Source: Deroplatys truncata
Taxonomy: Eukaryota > Arthropoda > Insecta > Mantodea > Mantidae
Reading direction: 5' to 3'
NCBI GenBank assembly: GCA_030765065.1
Contig: CM060977.1
Span: forward strand, 98,411,795 to 98,475,794
Length of the DNA: 64,000 nt
The stretch's first letter is position 1; each line of letters opens with the position of its first letter. Below are positions 42,953 to 55,124 of this stretch, one piece after another. The notes beneath the pieces were generated by a model. The model was not told the DNA's origin. It made no database searches and saw only the letters and a list, made by a program, of their open reading frames with translations. Both the position numbers and the translations under genes were made by a program.

Positions 42953-44326
42953 GAAGGATAGTGGATGGATAAACATTTTTTTACGTTTGCAATATCACTT
43001 CTGAAGCATACTTGTAGCATTTCGAAAAGAAGTCAACTACACCACTGGAAGCGAATGAGTGCACGGCATATGAGGAAAAAGAAAGAGGAAGGCACAGAAT
43101 GGTCTTTATGACGAAAGCAGCGTGTAGAGAGGTAATGTATGGAGCGCTCTTGAGCAATGGTCAGGTACACAGGAGCTTTGGAAATGTTTTGAGAACGACC
43201 GCTGAAGGTAAACACTCGTTCTCGCCTTGCCAGCTCATCCGTTTGGAGAGCAAGCGCGTTCACTCAGCCGGGGAACACTCCATGTTTTAACAAATGAAAG
43301 CAACCATGCGAAGAGAATAACTCGGACGTTTCAGTTTTTCGGCACTTCGTTTTTTGACCTTGTGTTTGGATACTATTATATGCGCGCTCGTTGCTATATT
43401 CCTATAGCTTCCCTCTTACTTTAATTCCTCCTGTTTGCACATTTCGTGAAGGTAAAAACCCTGCCTTTACGAAAGTCTAATAAATCAGGCAATCGTCCTG
43501 CGCTTGCGAAAGCTTACAAAGGTGAAATATTAAATTTCTGGAAATCATAATATTCTCGTTTTTATTCAAGATGATTAACCTTTCCGTATTTATATTTGTT
43601 TATTTTTTGTTTATTTATTTAAACAGAAAAGGCAGCGATGCATAAATTATATATGTATACATTAATTTACAGATATAGGCTTAGCCTACTGACCAAATTA
43701 ACTCGTTTTAACACTAAATGGCTGCAAAAATAATTCACTTAATATTTCCGTTACGTAATTGAAAATCTATGCTAATATTATAAAAAGAGTGTGTATATGT
43801 TGTGTTTTCTCAAAAACTACTACAACGATTTTGATAATTCTTTCACTTTTTCTGACGGGCATCGGGCTATAAGGACCTTCTAATTTCATTTCATCAATTA
43901 CTAAAAATTTAAAAATCATTTTATAAGTTCTTGTAATTGAATACAATATTTTGGAGTTATGAAAGAGCATGCTTACAAAGAAAATCTTGACTTTTAGTTT
44001 AGAATTCCATAGAGCAGAAGAAGTAGTTGACCTTACTCCACATAATATAAATATTTGCTGCACTCCGCAGAGTATAAAATCAAAAGCCGGTAACATTTCA
44101 TTGCAGGAATATAAAGATTGCCATTATGTAACACTTCAACAAACAAGAGACATAATTTAAAAAGCGACAATCAATTCTGTGTGATAATTGTATTTTTAAC
44201 TGCCATTTATTAAATACTGAAGATTTGGATGTAATGAAACTGCATAAAAACTTCTGAATAATCCATATTCTAATTCTATAGATGTATGCAGTGAGGTTTC
44301 TGGACCATAAAACATTCTAATAGCCC
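42953..44326. other. Unassigned DNA, 1.4 kb
   Basis: Nothing recognised except a stretch at about 43795-43900 with CAAAAACTACTACAACGATT and a match on to GGGCATCGGGCTATAAGG. This looks like the decayed end of some dispersed transposon but cannot be assigned. ORFs are short. Confidence 0.4.
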
Positions 44327-45176
44327 TCATGTAAAAATTATGTGTTGCACTCACATGACTTTCTCTACTTTCTACAAACTATTTTTACCAACTCTTATTC
44401 TGCATCTACTTCAACTTAATCGAGATAAACATTTGAAGAAGCTTATGATATTGCTAATTTTCTTGTAGGTACAAGGGGAATATGATAGGCTTTAAGCGAT
44501 AGTCAAATCCTTTAATTGCTGGTTGCTATGTGGAGCATTCCATTGTCTTTGCATGTCCAGGACATAAAAAACGAGTAACGAATTCCCATTTGATAAAAGG
44601 TATAATTATTGGAAAATTCAAACAAATAACACGGAATATCTCGGAAATGGTTCACTCGATAACAAAAATCTGTATGATATAAATCATGTGTTTTAACGAG
44701 ATCACATTTTCTTCTGTAGTAAAATTTTGTCTGTTACGAAAAAGTCATTCGTAATGAAGAGGACCTTTGGAGACTTTCTCAGAAAATTCAAGATATACAT
44801 TTCTTTGTCATGAAAATATCTTAAACATGTCATATTATAATTAAAATCCTTACATCCATTTTTAAAAACAAATCAACATTTTCGAAAAATGTTCCATTTA
44901 AAGGGTAGTCTGGGGTGGGGGATTTTCTTGAAAATTTTTCTGCGGCATTCTTGGAGGACACTAAACTCGAATACCAAGTTTAGTATTTATCCAACTTTTC
45001 GTTTTCGAATCATGCAGTTCACAGAAAAACAGAGACATACGAGGATATGTTTCCAAAAATGCTTTATTTTGATTTAGGGCAGCTCAAAACATGTATTTCT
45101 GGTGAAAACACGGTATGAAGTTTTGGTTGGAATGCAATACTTCCCCTAGTTACTATAGGTAGTACAGAAAGTAATT
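44327..45176 (+). repeat. R1 copy, subfamily B
   Basis: A near full-length plus-strand copy. It differs from the common form in the middle, with AAGCGATAGTCAAATCCTTT then TGGTTGCTATGTGGAGCATT and TTGGAAAATTCAAACAAATA. The copies at 47075 and 63567 share this version. Confidence 0.8.
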
Positions 45177-46014
45177 ATCTTGCGTTGTGTTCGAATTCAT
45201 TAGCAGGGCATGTTAAATAATTGTATGAAGAGACAAACGTGATTACATTACAAATCAGTGAACTGATATCCTATATAATAAAATTATTTTTTTCTTGACA
45301 TCACAGAGATGCACTTTTCCAAAGAGCTTAACTTGTTGGCCTGAGAGTACGGAAGCTTATTTTGTTGTGCATGCTAAGGGTTTCTGTATTATATGAAAAG
45401 GTGTAGCTTTTATTTATTAAATAACCTATAAGAAAAGGTTCAAAGGTTTAAAGTTTAACCTACTATGATGATCTAAAAAAATTCCGACCGAGGATTCTTC
45501 CACCGCTATACAAAATTTCCAGAACTTTAAGGACTGTCGAGGGGAGATTAAGAAAGTCAGACGTCTCGCCGAAGTTTCACATACTTTTGCGTGATAATCG
45601 GGGGATTTTTCATCCGCTATTTGGAATAGTTAGTACTGTACGGGATTAAAATTATAAGGAGTAAATAAGAAGATTCACTATAAATATTCCGTAGATCAGA
45701 GATGGGCAAAGCTGGTGTCGTGACTCAGCGTAGTCACAACGTAACGGGACTGAAAGCGCGCATACTGTGGGTCAGTGTTTCTAGCTAGAGGCGAGATGGT
45801 AGTTGGAAGTAAACAGTTCAGCGGTGTAACTGTGATAGTATTGTCTACTAAACGATCGTGTTCCGGAAAACGGAAATTTCATGCAAAATGGAAGTTTTTT
45901 TCTTTTCTTTCAGAAGGAGAGTAGGTAAAATGTTTAATTTCCTCAAAAACATCAAATCCAAAGGCACTATATTAGATGTCGGTGAAATTAAAGGTATGTT
46001 TTTAATAGAATAAA
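45177..46014. other. Unassigned DNA
   Basis: No gene. CAGAGATGGGCAAAGCTGG near 45696 resembles a hAT left end, but no matching right end was found. Confidence 0.4.
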
Positions 46015-46150
46015 CTGTAAAATTTAATGCCACAGTCGGAATTTGAACCCGGTTCCCGCTCTCCGTGCAGTTGCTGTAACCATTGAGCTACTGACAGCAT
46101 GCCGGTGGGATATTGAATTCCCCAATTGACTCAAGTTGTTTCCCAGACAG
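46015..46150 (-). repeat. tRNA-derived SINE, third type
   Basis: On the minus strand an A box GTAGCTCAATGGTTACAG and a B box GGGTTCAAATTCCG lie about 35 bases apart, followed by GTGGCATTAAATTTTACAG. Confidence 0.6.
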
Positions 46151-46269
46151 ACCACCAAGGCATCTCACTCGATATGACAATCTCAGTGGTGACCTACAAT
46201 CGCAAGTACTTCAGTGCTGGTTTATGGGTTTCTTAAGGTTTTGCTTTATTATTATTATTATTACCATTA

Positions 46270-46575
46270 TTATTTTATATTTAATTTAAATTAATTATAC
46301 CTTTTACAGACCTTAGTCTGGTCTTGGCAAGTTTTTAATAGGGTCGACTGAAAAATTCAACGCCGCAGCCAAGATTTGAACATAGTTAAATTCCAATTGG
46401 GGAATTCAATGTCCCACCGGCATGTTGTTACAGTATCTCAATGGTTAGAGTAAACACACGGAGAGCGGAAAAACCGTGTGTGGCATTGAATTTCTCAGTT
46501 GACTCTATTAAAAGCTTGCCAAGATCAGGCTAAGCTCTGTAAAAGGTGTAATTAATTCCAATTAATTATACTTAA
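46270..46575. repeat. Inverted SINE pair (imperfect palindrome)
   Basis: The left arm has ACCTTTTACAGACCTTAG then TCTTGGCAAG. The right arm has CTTGCCAAGA then CTCTGTAAAAGGTG. Between them lies the tRNA-like part of the SINE type seen at 46015 (TCTCAATGGTTAGAGTAAAC). Confidence 0.6.
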
Positions 46576-46622
46576 CAATAATAAAGTTATGGGTTACTCG
46601 AGGAAGTTATTGGGTTGATTAT

Positions 46623-46623
46623 T

Positions 46624-46670
<47 letters not shown>

Positions 46671-46671
46671 G
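46623..46671. repeat. (ATT)n microsatellite
   Basis: About sixteen ATT units without interruption. Confidence 0.95.
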
Positions 46672-46730
46672 GGGGGATTTGAATGAGCGAAACTATTTCA
46701 GGAGTTAACTGCAACTGCCTCTATGCACTG

Positions 46731-46920
46731 TGTACGTGGTAGAGAAAGTAAAAATGTAGATCTCGTAAATCACACATTTTACGTCAAACAAGCTTTTTGT
46801 GGCGTTAATCCTTTCATACATTCTTTATTGTTGGTTTGAATTTTTAAATACTTACACTTTTTAAGTGGTAAGCCACTAATAGTTTTTCTGGTGGTCATGT
46901 AAAACAGTCACATAGGAATT
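46731..46920. repeat. R1 tail joined to inverted R1 piece
   Basis: 46731-46752 is an R1 tail on the plus strand (GTACGTGGTAGAGAAAGTAA). It is followed at once by a minus-strand R1 middle piece beginning AATGTAGATCTCGTAAA. Confidence 0.6.
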
Positions 46921-47074
46921 CGTTTTAAAAAGACTTAGTTTCGGTTTATTCTACTGTATTTGCCTACAATAAAAATTAAAATAGGTAATGAAAGTTCAAC
47001 CTGAATGATAAAAATTAGGCAGAAGAAATAGTTTCCACAAGGGTGAGTAGAGAAGCTTATATGAATGAGATACA

Positions 47075-47866
47075 TCGTTGTTTTTCTTCCCCTACTACGT
47101 ATAGTAAAGTATTGCATCCCACCCAAAACTTCGATTCGAGATTTCACCGGAAATACATGTTTTCAGGCGCCCTAAATCCAAACAAAACATTTTTGAAAAT
47201 CTGTCGGCATGTGTGTGTGCCTATCTGTGAAACGCATAACTCAAAAATGAAAACTTGGTTAAATATTAAACTTGGTATTTAAGTTTAGTACCTTCAAGGG
47301 ATGGAACACAAAGATATTCAAGAATATTTCCCCATCCTAAATACCCTTTACATGAACACCTTTCGAAAATTTTTATTTTTTCAGAAATGGTTCTAAAGAT
47401 TTTTATTAAAAGTTTTAAGATATTTTTATGGCAAATTAAATGTATGTCTTAAATTGTCTGGGAACGTCCTCAAAAGTCATTCTAAGCGACTTTCACGTAA
47501 CTCGTAAACCTAAGAGATGGATAAAATTTTACTGGACAAAAATGTAGATCTCGTTAAAATACATAATTTATGTCATTTTTTTTTTGGAGTGAACCATTTC
47601 CGAGATGTTTCTTGTTATATGTTTGAATTTTCCAATACTTATACGTTTTCTCTCTGCTCCACATAGCAACCAGCTCTTAAAACATTTGATTATCGCTTAA
47701 AGCCTATCATATTCCCCTTATACCTACAAGAAAATTAGCAATAAGATATTTTCTGCAAATGTTTATCTCGATTAACATGAATTAGATGGAGAATAATAGT
47801 TTGTAAAAATAGTTTGTACAAGAATAGGGAAAGTCATGTGAGTACAGCACATCGGATTTTTTGAAG
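47075..47866 (-). repeat. R1 copy, subfamily B, minus strand
   Basis: Runs from the tail (CTACTACGTATAG then GTATTGCATCCCACCC) to the head (GTGAGTACAGCACATCGG). It carries the subfamily B middle (CCACATAGCAACCAGC). Near full length. Confidence 0.8.
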
Positions 47867-48284
47867 ACCTGTTTAGTGAAGGCAATACCAATTTTAAATT
47901 ATTTATACGTTAATTAACATGAAAAAATTGCATGAGAATTTAATCAAGCAGTTGTAATGTTAGGGGTATTTTGCACATCCATGTAGAATTAAATTGAGGT
48001 GACGTAGAGAAGCGGTGAAGAATAAATATTCATGGTGTCGCCTCACCACTCGCATCCACATGTCTGACAAGCCTGATCCTGTTATTTTCACTTGTAAAAT
48101 GCTATGTCATGAAACGAACATTTAAAAAGGACACGCAGAAAATACAATACAGTTTTACCACAAAGCAAACAACTGGAATACAAACTCAGTCGAGTTCTTG
48201 TTTATTACAAAACGGTTGCTGCAGTATCACTGTTGAATCAGATTCCAATTAAACACATATTGCACATGAATTCTAAATTATGAG
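47867..48284. other. Unassigned DNA
   Basis: No gene or repeat recognised. Confidence 0.4.
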
Positions 48285-48999
48285 ATGGTTTATAAATTTG
48301 GTGTGTTATATTCACAGGACTTCCTCTACCCTGCATCAGGGAAATACAGATTATTCCTAGAAAGTTTGTTTTATTATCTACTTCAGTTTAATAGATATAA
48401 ACGTTTCTGGAAACACCTGCATTATACTTTTCTTAATAAATACAAAGAGAATAACGACAGTCAAATGTTTTAGAACTGGACAGTATACGCTGGCCTTAAT
48501 CTATACTCTTTTCATGACATCGCGAGAAACAACTAAAGATAGACAGGAGTTCAAAAGAATGACAAAGTACTGAACAATTCCAACCACTAATAGTGGATAT
48601 CTTGGAACTATCTGATTTCATAAACAAGGTATTAGGAGTAAATTATGTATCTTAACGAGATCTAAATTTGTTTGTATAGTACGTTTTGGTCTGTCGCTTA
48701 CAGTATACCAGTTATACAAGATTATATACATTTCCTTCCGAATGAAAAGGACTTCACAAGCTACTCCCTGAAAATTTAGGATATATATTTGTCATATAAA
48801 TATATTTGATATGTGATATTTTAATCAAAATCTTTGGAGCCTTTTTTTTCTCAACAATTTTCAATTCCAAGAGTAGTTTGTGGTTGGGGATCTTCTTTAA
48901 AATGTTCGTGTCGTATCTCTCGAAGGAACTGAAATTAAATAGCAAGTTTGGTGTTTATCCGACTTTTAGTTTCTGAGTTATGCTGTTCACGCACGCACG

Positions 49000-49044
<45 letters not shown>

Positions 49045-49450
49045 ACACCCAGACTCACAAATACACAAGGACATTTTCTAAAAATATTGTTTTGGATTCA
49101 GAGGACTTCAAAGTAGGCATTTCCAGTGAAATCTCGATATCGAATTTTTTGGTGGAGTGGAATAACTTCTCTACCTACTATGTGTGCGGTAGATAAAATA
49201 AAAACGGCTATTTGTATCCCTAGCACAAGTTTTACTTTCTCTAGTATTCACTAAAAGTAAATAGAAGAAACGCTGCAGTCCATCTAGAAACTCGGAACCG
49301 ATATTTCTCAGTAAATACACTTTTTGAGAGTCCATGAATAAAAAATGCATTTTTAGAAAAAGCTTCGTGGGTGTCTGTGTGTGAAAAAACATCATATATT
49401 AGAAATGAAATGTACAATAAATACCAAACTTGGTACATGCATATACTTGC
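48285..49450. repeat. Inverted R1 pair, tail to tail
   Basis: 48285-49197 is a near full-length plus-strand copy with an expanded (CA)n block at about 48990-49042. 49225-49450 is a minus-strand tail piece (GAAAAAGCTTCGTGGGTGTC, AAATACCAAACTTGGTAC). The two tails face each other. Confidence 0.75.
48990..49042. repeat. (CA)n microsatellite inside R1
   Basis: CGCA units followed by about 18 CA units. Other R1 copies have a shorter CA-rich block at the same place, so this is an expansion of an internal R1 tract. Confidence 0.9.
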
Positions 49451-50199
49451 AGGGCCTGTGTCAACAAAGGCGTTCTTAGCTTTCGGAGAAGGTCGCGTCA
49501 TCTCGTAGGCTGTTGCCCAGGAGTAGAAAGCTCCAAAGACAGAAAAAAGTAGCTCCACTACCAGCGATAAATCCATTATTACAACCAGCAGCCACTGGCA
49601 GACTAAAAGCCAATTGACAACAACAGGCGGAGCCAAGGGACAAAAGTATGTAAGTGGTGTAAACGGAGCATATAGTGGATGAATATGAACACACGCCTGT
49701 TTATTTCAGTAATGCTCCGCCTGCAGGTTTAGGACTTTCTCACTTAATACTAGCCTATTATTAATTATGACATTCGTACATGCTGCTACAGCTACCTACA
49801 ACGGATAGCTAATTCTCACAAACCCGAATATATATGCATCTACCTGGAATTTATCTACACAGCTGCATTACAAATTACCCTGACTTGGATTTTGGTAATA
49901 GCTGACCCCGGACTGTGCCAATAATTACTTACCGTCTATCAAATCTTTCACCTTTTCCTCTTTTCCATTGCAAGTTTTACACAAAATATTGCATTATATT
50001 TTAACTAAGAATTATTTTACAAATATTTGAATTTCTGCAAACATTTCATGCATAACAAGCATTAATATTGCCTTTCTGTTATTGCCGTTATTATCTTGCA
50101 TCGCAAATTCTTATTAATCGCTTGCACACAAACTTAGATTTTACTGAATATTAATCACTATTGGAGTCCCAAGGTTTTAGCATTTATGAACTCCAGTAA
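49451..50199. other. Unassigned DNA
   Basis: Nothing recognised. A minus-strand ORF of 131 codons (49241-49636) mostly overlaps the R1 piece and has no known motif. Confidence 0.4.
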
Positions 50200-51625
50200 A
50201 AAAAAATCTGATCTTTAGCACTAACATATCCTTCTCTACTCATTTTTCTATATATTATACTTACAAAAGCTTATTATTTAATTTACTTTTTGTTAATCTA
50301 GGTAAACCTTCGTTAGACATTTACACATTTCGTTGTGATTTAAGTGATTTAAAATGGGCTAAAGCAATATTAAAATCTTTAAAAACTGTAATGCGTTAAG
50401 TTCAGATGACTTTCTCTATCCGCTATCGCATATTAGTGTGAATAAGAGTTATTCTTATGAAAGCTTATTTTTCTATCTTGCTCATTTTAATCGAGATAAA
50501 ACACTTTCCGGAAATAGCTGGATTACACATTTCATTATAGATAGAAGCGGAACAACAATAGTAAAAACTTTTAGAACTGGACGCTATATGCTGGCTTTAA
50601 ATCCTATACTCTTTCCATGACATCGCCAAAAACATAAAAATGGACAGGACTTGTGCCCTGTCTAAAACAATGACAAAGTAGTGAACAAATTCGAACCATT
50701 AATAACGGATATTTTGGAAATGGCCGATGCCACAAAGAAGATATTTTACATAAATTGTGTTTAAAGAGCTATACTTCTTACTTTTTCTACTACGTATAGA
50801 GAAATAAAATGAAGATATCTTTAAATAACACACTTTATATAAAATAAGCTTCTTTGTAGCATAAGCTATTTCTGAGAGATCCGTTATTAATGTTTCGAAT
50901 TCTTCAATACTTGGTCATTCCTTGAAGTGCATTCAGCATGCAGTGGTTTATGGTGATGTCATGGAAACAGTATGGAATTTTAAGGCCAGCACATAGCGTC
51001 CAGTTCTTAAGCATTTGGCTGTGTAATGCAGGTATTTCTGCAAAGTTTTATTTGATTTAAAATATAGATAGATAATAAGCATTAGAAAAATAGCTTGCAT
51101 ACACACTAATAAATAATAGAGGGTAGAGAAAGTCATGTGAATGTATCACATCAGATTTTTGTGTAGTACGTTTCACTTAACCTTTAACAGTTATACAACA
51201 TTATACAAAATTTCTTCCTACTGAAGTGGTCTTCACAGGCTATTCCCAGGAATATCAAGATATACGTTTTATTTGTCGTGTAAATATCTTTAATATGGCA
51301 TTTTAATCAAAATCGTCTCAGCCACTTTTCAGAAAATCAAAAGTTTCGAAAAATCTTCCGCGTAAAGGATAATTTGGGTTGGGGTATTTTACTGAAAGTC
51401 TGTGTGTCACATATTTGGACGGTACTGAGGCGATGTACATATCAACTACAGTTTTCGAATTACGCTGTTCACCTCACATATACACACACACATTTTTCTA
51501 AAAATACGTTGTTCTTTTTTATTCAGTGGGACACAAAGCATGTATTTCCGGTGAAATCTCGGTATTAAATTTTTGGGTGGAATGCAATATCTTCTCTACC
51601 TGCTATGTACGTGGTAGAAAAAGTA
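50200..51625. repeat. R1 palindromic cluster
   Basis: Four R1 pieces follow one another: a plus head piece (about 50200-50345), a plus head half (50390-50770), a minus head half (50771-51160, ending GTATCACATCAGATTTT), and a plus tail half (51160-51625, ending TACGTGGTAGAAAAAGTAA). The second and third are inverted copies of about 370 bp and form a near palindrome with a short centre containing CTTTTTCTACTACGTA. Confidence 0.75.
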
Positions 51626-51764
51626 AAAAGCGGATCGCTATGTGATGATTGAAATTCCACGCACTTTTCATGACCACAAGAAAACGAATAGTAAGTGACC
51701 TTACCACTTGATAGAATAGGATAGGATATGGCGAGACAACAAAGAGGACATCTATCACTGTGGC

Positions 51765-52190
51765 CCCAATTAATCTATTCTGTGTAAACCCCCGGGAAGA
51801 ATGTGATGAGGGAACTGCAGGATACAAGGGGGTTGCAGAGCGACACCAGCGCAAGTCGAGAGAGACGCAGAAAGTTCTCTACTATTTTCAGGCTTGACCA
51901 CCCGGCCACGGGAGGGCTGTTCAGAGACCTACCTCCAGTGGGACAGGGGAAACCTTCCAAAGCGCAAGCCTCTGCGCCATCTGCCCGACACCACGAACCG
52001 CAGCCTGAACTTGAATTAAATCAGAGAAAATAGGGGAGAGAGGAAATCCATGGTACTCCAGCATTTGCCTTTGTCAAATAGGCAAAACCATGAAAAACCC
52101 ATGGTTAGAGTCAGCGGCGGAGAATAGAACCTGGGACCTCCCGAAAGTGAGCTTCACACGTTACCGCGCAGCATTTCGCTTAGTACCATA
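51765..52190 (-). repeat. Long tRNA-derived SINE
   Basis: Same body plan as 41455-41935. On the minus strand the tRNA-like head has GGTAACGTGTGAAGCTCAC, then GGGAGGTCCCAGGTTCTATT, then GGGTTTTTCATGGTTTTGCC and a GC-rich body toward 51765. Confidence 0.6.
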
Positions 52191-52199
52191 CCACTTGAA

Positions 52200-53325
52200 G
52201 GAAGTATAACCATTTATAAATTAAAACAATAACAAAGAATATCCCAGATAGGCTTAATGTCACAATACATTTATTTCACATTAAGTGTTTTAAAGAGAAA
52301 TACAGACTTTGTATAGTGGACTGATGTCTATCTCCTACACTTTAACAGTTAAATAAAATTAATTCGCAATGAAAACCAGAAATTCGGAAGCTATATCCAG
52401 AAAATTAAACATATACATTTCACTTGTCATTTCAAATCTTAAATAAATACATATGTGGTATTTTAGAAAAAATTATTATAAAAAATGACGGAAAAGTTTT
52501 AATGTAAAAACATTTTGGTGTTTGAGGATTATCTTTAAAATTTTTATTTGGCTTGCTTGAAGATATTGAACTTAAAAACCAAATTTGGTGTTGATCGGAA
52601 ATGTTTAAGTTTTCAGTTATGTGACTTTGACCAGTTTTTCAACTGTCACTGTGTTGTTTTTCAATGTCACTGCTTCGTTTTAGGGTAATTCACCTTCACT
52701 GGGAGTTTACTTCACTAAGGTGAACTGGCTCAATTCTTCGCAGTTCAACTTCCTTCGTGACGCAGCCTCTTCACGCAGTACGGTTTACTTCGCTCGGAGA
52801 ATTGCTCTTGGCTTCGCATTGGAAACTCGCTCGCTCGCAACACAGCTCGCAGCTCCTCAGGTCGAACGACTGACGCGACTCACTCTACTATCGCCACTTC
52901 TCACCTCGCACTCTACTCGATCGCGCGAGAACGCTCCCTTATTTAGTTAAGGGAATCTTCCACAGAAGGTTCTCGAACGTTCAAAACTATTTCGACACAC
53001 TTTCTAGAGGGGTGGTGGAGGTAAAGCCTCCAGGAAGTTCTAATTGTCTCCCGATAGCACGCTGGGTGTTTACGCTGGCAACGGGCCGGTATGTTGTTTA
53101 CACCGACCGCCCGGCACCGACCTCCCGATAGCCTTGGGCCATAGCCGCTGCGTCATAATACACACGCATATGTATACACACTCTTATAGACATTTTTCTA
53201 AGAGTGCTTTTGGTGTTTCCGATGGCCTCAAAGCATACATTCCAGGTGGAATCTCTGATAGAATTCTTGGATGGAATACAATACTTCCTTTACTTACAGT
53301 AAATGCATATTGGAGAAAGTAATAA
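52200..53325 (+). repeat. R1 copy split by a 0.54-kb insert
   Basis: R1 middle sequence runs from 52200 to about 52619 (GGTGTTTGAGGATTATC, CCAAATTTGGTGTTGATC) and resumes at 53161 with the CA-rich block and tail to GGAGAAAGTAA at 53325. The insert falls near the R1 GTTATG site. Confidence 0.7.
52620..53158 (-). mobile_element. 0.54-kb insert of unclear class
   Basis: Flanked by TA on both sides. On the minus strand it begins TTATGACGCAGCGGCTATG and ends CTGGTCAAAGTCACA. It aligns end to end in outline with the insert at 55260-55816 (shared start GCAG-GCTATG, shared GAGGTCGG/TAGGTCGG block, shared end CTGG-CAAAG-CACA). It is GC-rich with GAGTGCGAG-type repeats. Both a miniature mariner-type element (TA flanks, short inverted ends) and a solo LTR (TG...CA ends) remain possible. 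No coding capacity. Confidence 0.5.
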
Positions 53326-53499
53326 CAATGCTACATAGGATGATATACAAATTGCTGTCATATTTAGCTAGTAAATAAAATTCATCGGCTTCCCTAGGTA
53401 TAATGAATAAATGCATATCATTTTCATAACTTAGGTTCTTTCCAGTCACATTCCAGTAGGACATAGAATGTGTTTATCGAAGCGGGAGACCTCGTCAGT
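53326..53499. other. Short unassigned stretch
   Basis: No feature recognised. Confidence 0.3.
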
Positions 53500-53932
53500 A
53501 CAACCAGCTTAACCTATTGTGGTTGCACCCCCCGGGGGACATTAAGTAGCCGTAGGAGGTGTCAGGTCCTCAGGTCCACAGAGGCGCGCAGAAGTCCCTA
53601 ATATTTCCAGTTTGAACACCCACTTACCTGTAGTGGAGAAGAATCTCGAGAGTGGACGACGAAGCGATTCTAACGGGCGCGACAATGCACTCTAGCGTTC
53701 ATGCGCAAGCAACTACGCCTTCTGCCTGACACCGCCAAGACCGTGAAACGTGAAAGCGAGAGGTGAGGAGAGAGGAAATGATGGAAAGGAGAAATAGTAG
53801 TAGAATACACCACCCTGGCATTCGCCTAGGTGTCCAGGGTCAGAGTGGGCGGTCACCGAATATCGAACCCGGGACCTCCCGAATGCGGGCGATAAACGTT
53901 GCCGCCTGAGCCATCCCGCTCGGAATCATATT
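53500..53932 (-). repeat. Long tRNA-derived SINE
   Basis: The best preserved of the long SINEs. On the minus strand the head reads CCGAGCGGGATGGCTCAGGC, with the B box GGGTTCGATATTCGG, then a body with CACCTAGGCGAATGCCAGGG and a purine-rich part. It ends near 53,500. Confidence 0.7.
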
Positions 53933-54329
53933 AATCGTAAAACTACGGCTGTAACTTTAATATACCCTAAGAGAATGGTCACCGGTATATACGCTCCACT
54001 GTATTCCTTTTCCACGGAGAAACAGCGACACAAAGAGAAAATGTGACTGACAGTTCTTTATTCCTACAAAACTACCCCAGCCAACATTTTGTGACACTGA
54101 AATATTTCTCCACCGCTGTACCAGTTTTATTTTTCTTAGTGGACAAATATTTGTGAGGACGGCGAGATGACATCGACTAGAAAAGTAAAACTAATATTTG
54201 AAGAGATGCTATAAGAGCCAATAATCCATAGTGTGGTTATGATGTCAGAAATCATAAGCGAAAATCATCCACCACTATTCCTAATAGAGAATGACCGCGG
54301 GTGCATGGACACACTACTCAAATATAATT
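53933..54329. other. Unassigned DNA
   Basis: No gene or repeat recognised. Confidence 0.4.
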
Positions 54330-55120
54330 AGTGTTTACTTTTTCTATCACGCACATACTTGGAATCTAGGACAGGTATTGCATTGCACCAAAAAACTCGA
54401 TACCGAGATTTTACCGAAGTATATGTTTTGATGCCCCTCGAATCCAAAAAGGAATTAAAAAAAAGAAAGTCCCCGTGATTTGTGAGTTTGTGTATGTGTG
54501 GGTGTGAAAAGCGTAACTCAAAAGCATAAATTTGGATAGCAACCAACTTTTTATGTTCGTGTTGAATATTTGAAAGATACTGAAGATTTTCTGAAAAATT
54601 CCCCACTTTAACAACCCATTAAATGGAACATTTTTCGAATTTTTTTTTGTTTTTTTTAAAAGTGGCTCTAACTATTTTGACTAAAATACCATACATTAAA
54701 GACACTTAAATGACAAATAAACTTTATATCTTGAATTTTCTGTGAATAGCCTATTAAGTCCTTTTCGTTTGGAAGGATTTTTTTATAACAGTGTTTAACT
54801 GCTTAATATTAAGCGATAGATGAAAACGTACAACACAAAAAATGTAGATCACTTTGAAACACATTTATTTTGAATAATTTTTTCATGACATAAGCCATTT
54901 CTGAGATATCCGTTATTCCTTTTTTATTATTCGAATTGTTCACTACTTAGTTGCTCTCTTAAAGCTTTCAACATTCAGCTGTTCGTCGCGATGTCATGGA
55001 AACAGTGTGGAATTTTAAGGCCAACATACAGCGTCCAGTTCTTAAACGTTTAACTACCGCTGTTCTCTTTGTATCTGTACCTACATGTGTAATAAAATGT
55101 ATTTTTAATAAGACTTAGCT
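54330..55120 (-). repeat. R1 copy, minus strand, head end lost
   Basis: Runs from the tail (GGTATTGCATTGCACC) through the TG-rich block to the head half (GCGTCCAGTTCTTAAACG). It is immediately followed by a plus-strand R1 tail half, giving an inverted arrangement. Confidence 0.75.
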
Positions 55121-55124
55121 TTTG

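Noticed and set aside
45696-45720. hAT-type left end (CAGAGATGGGCAAAG)
   Set aside because: No matching inverted end was found within several kilobases, and no 8-bp duplication could be placed.
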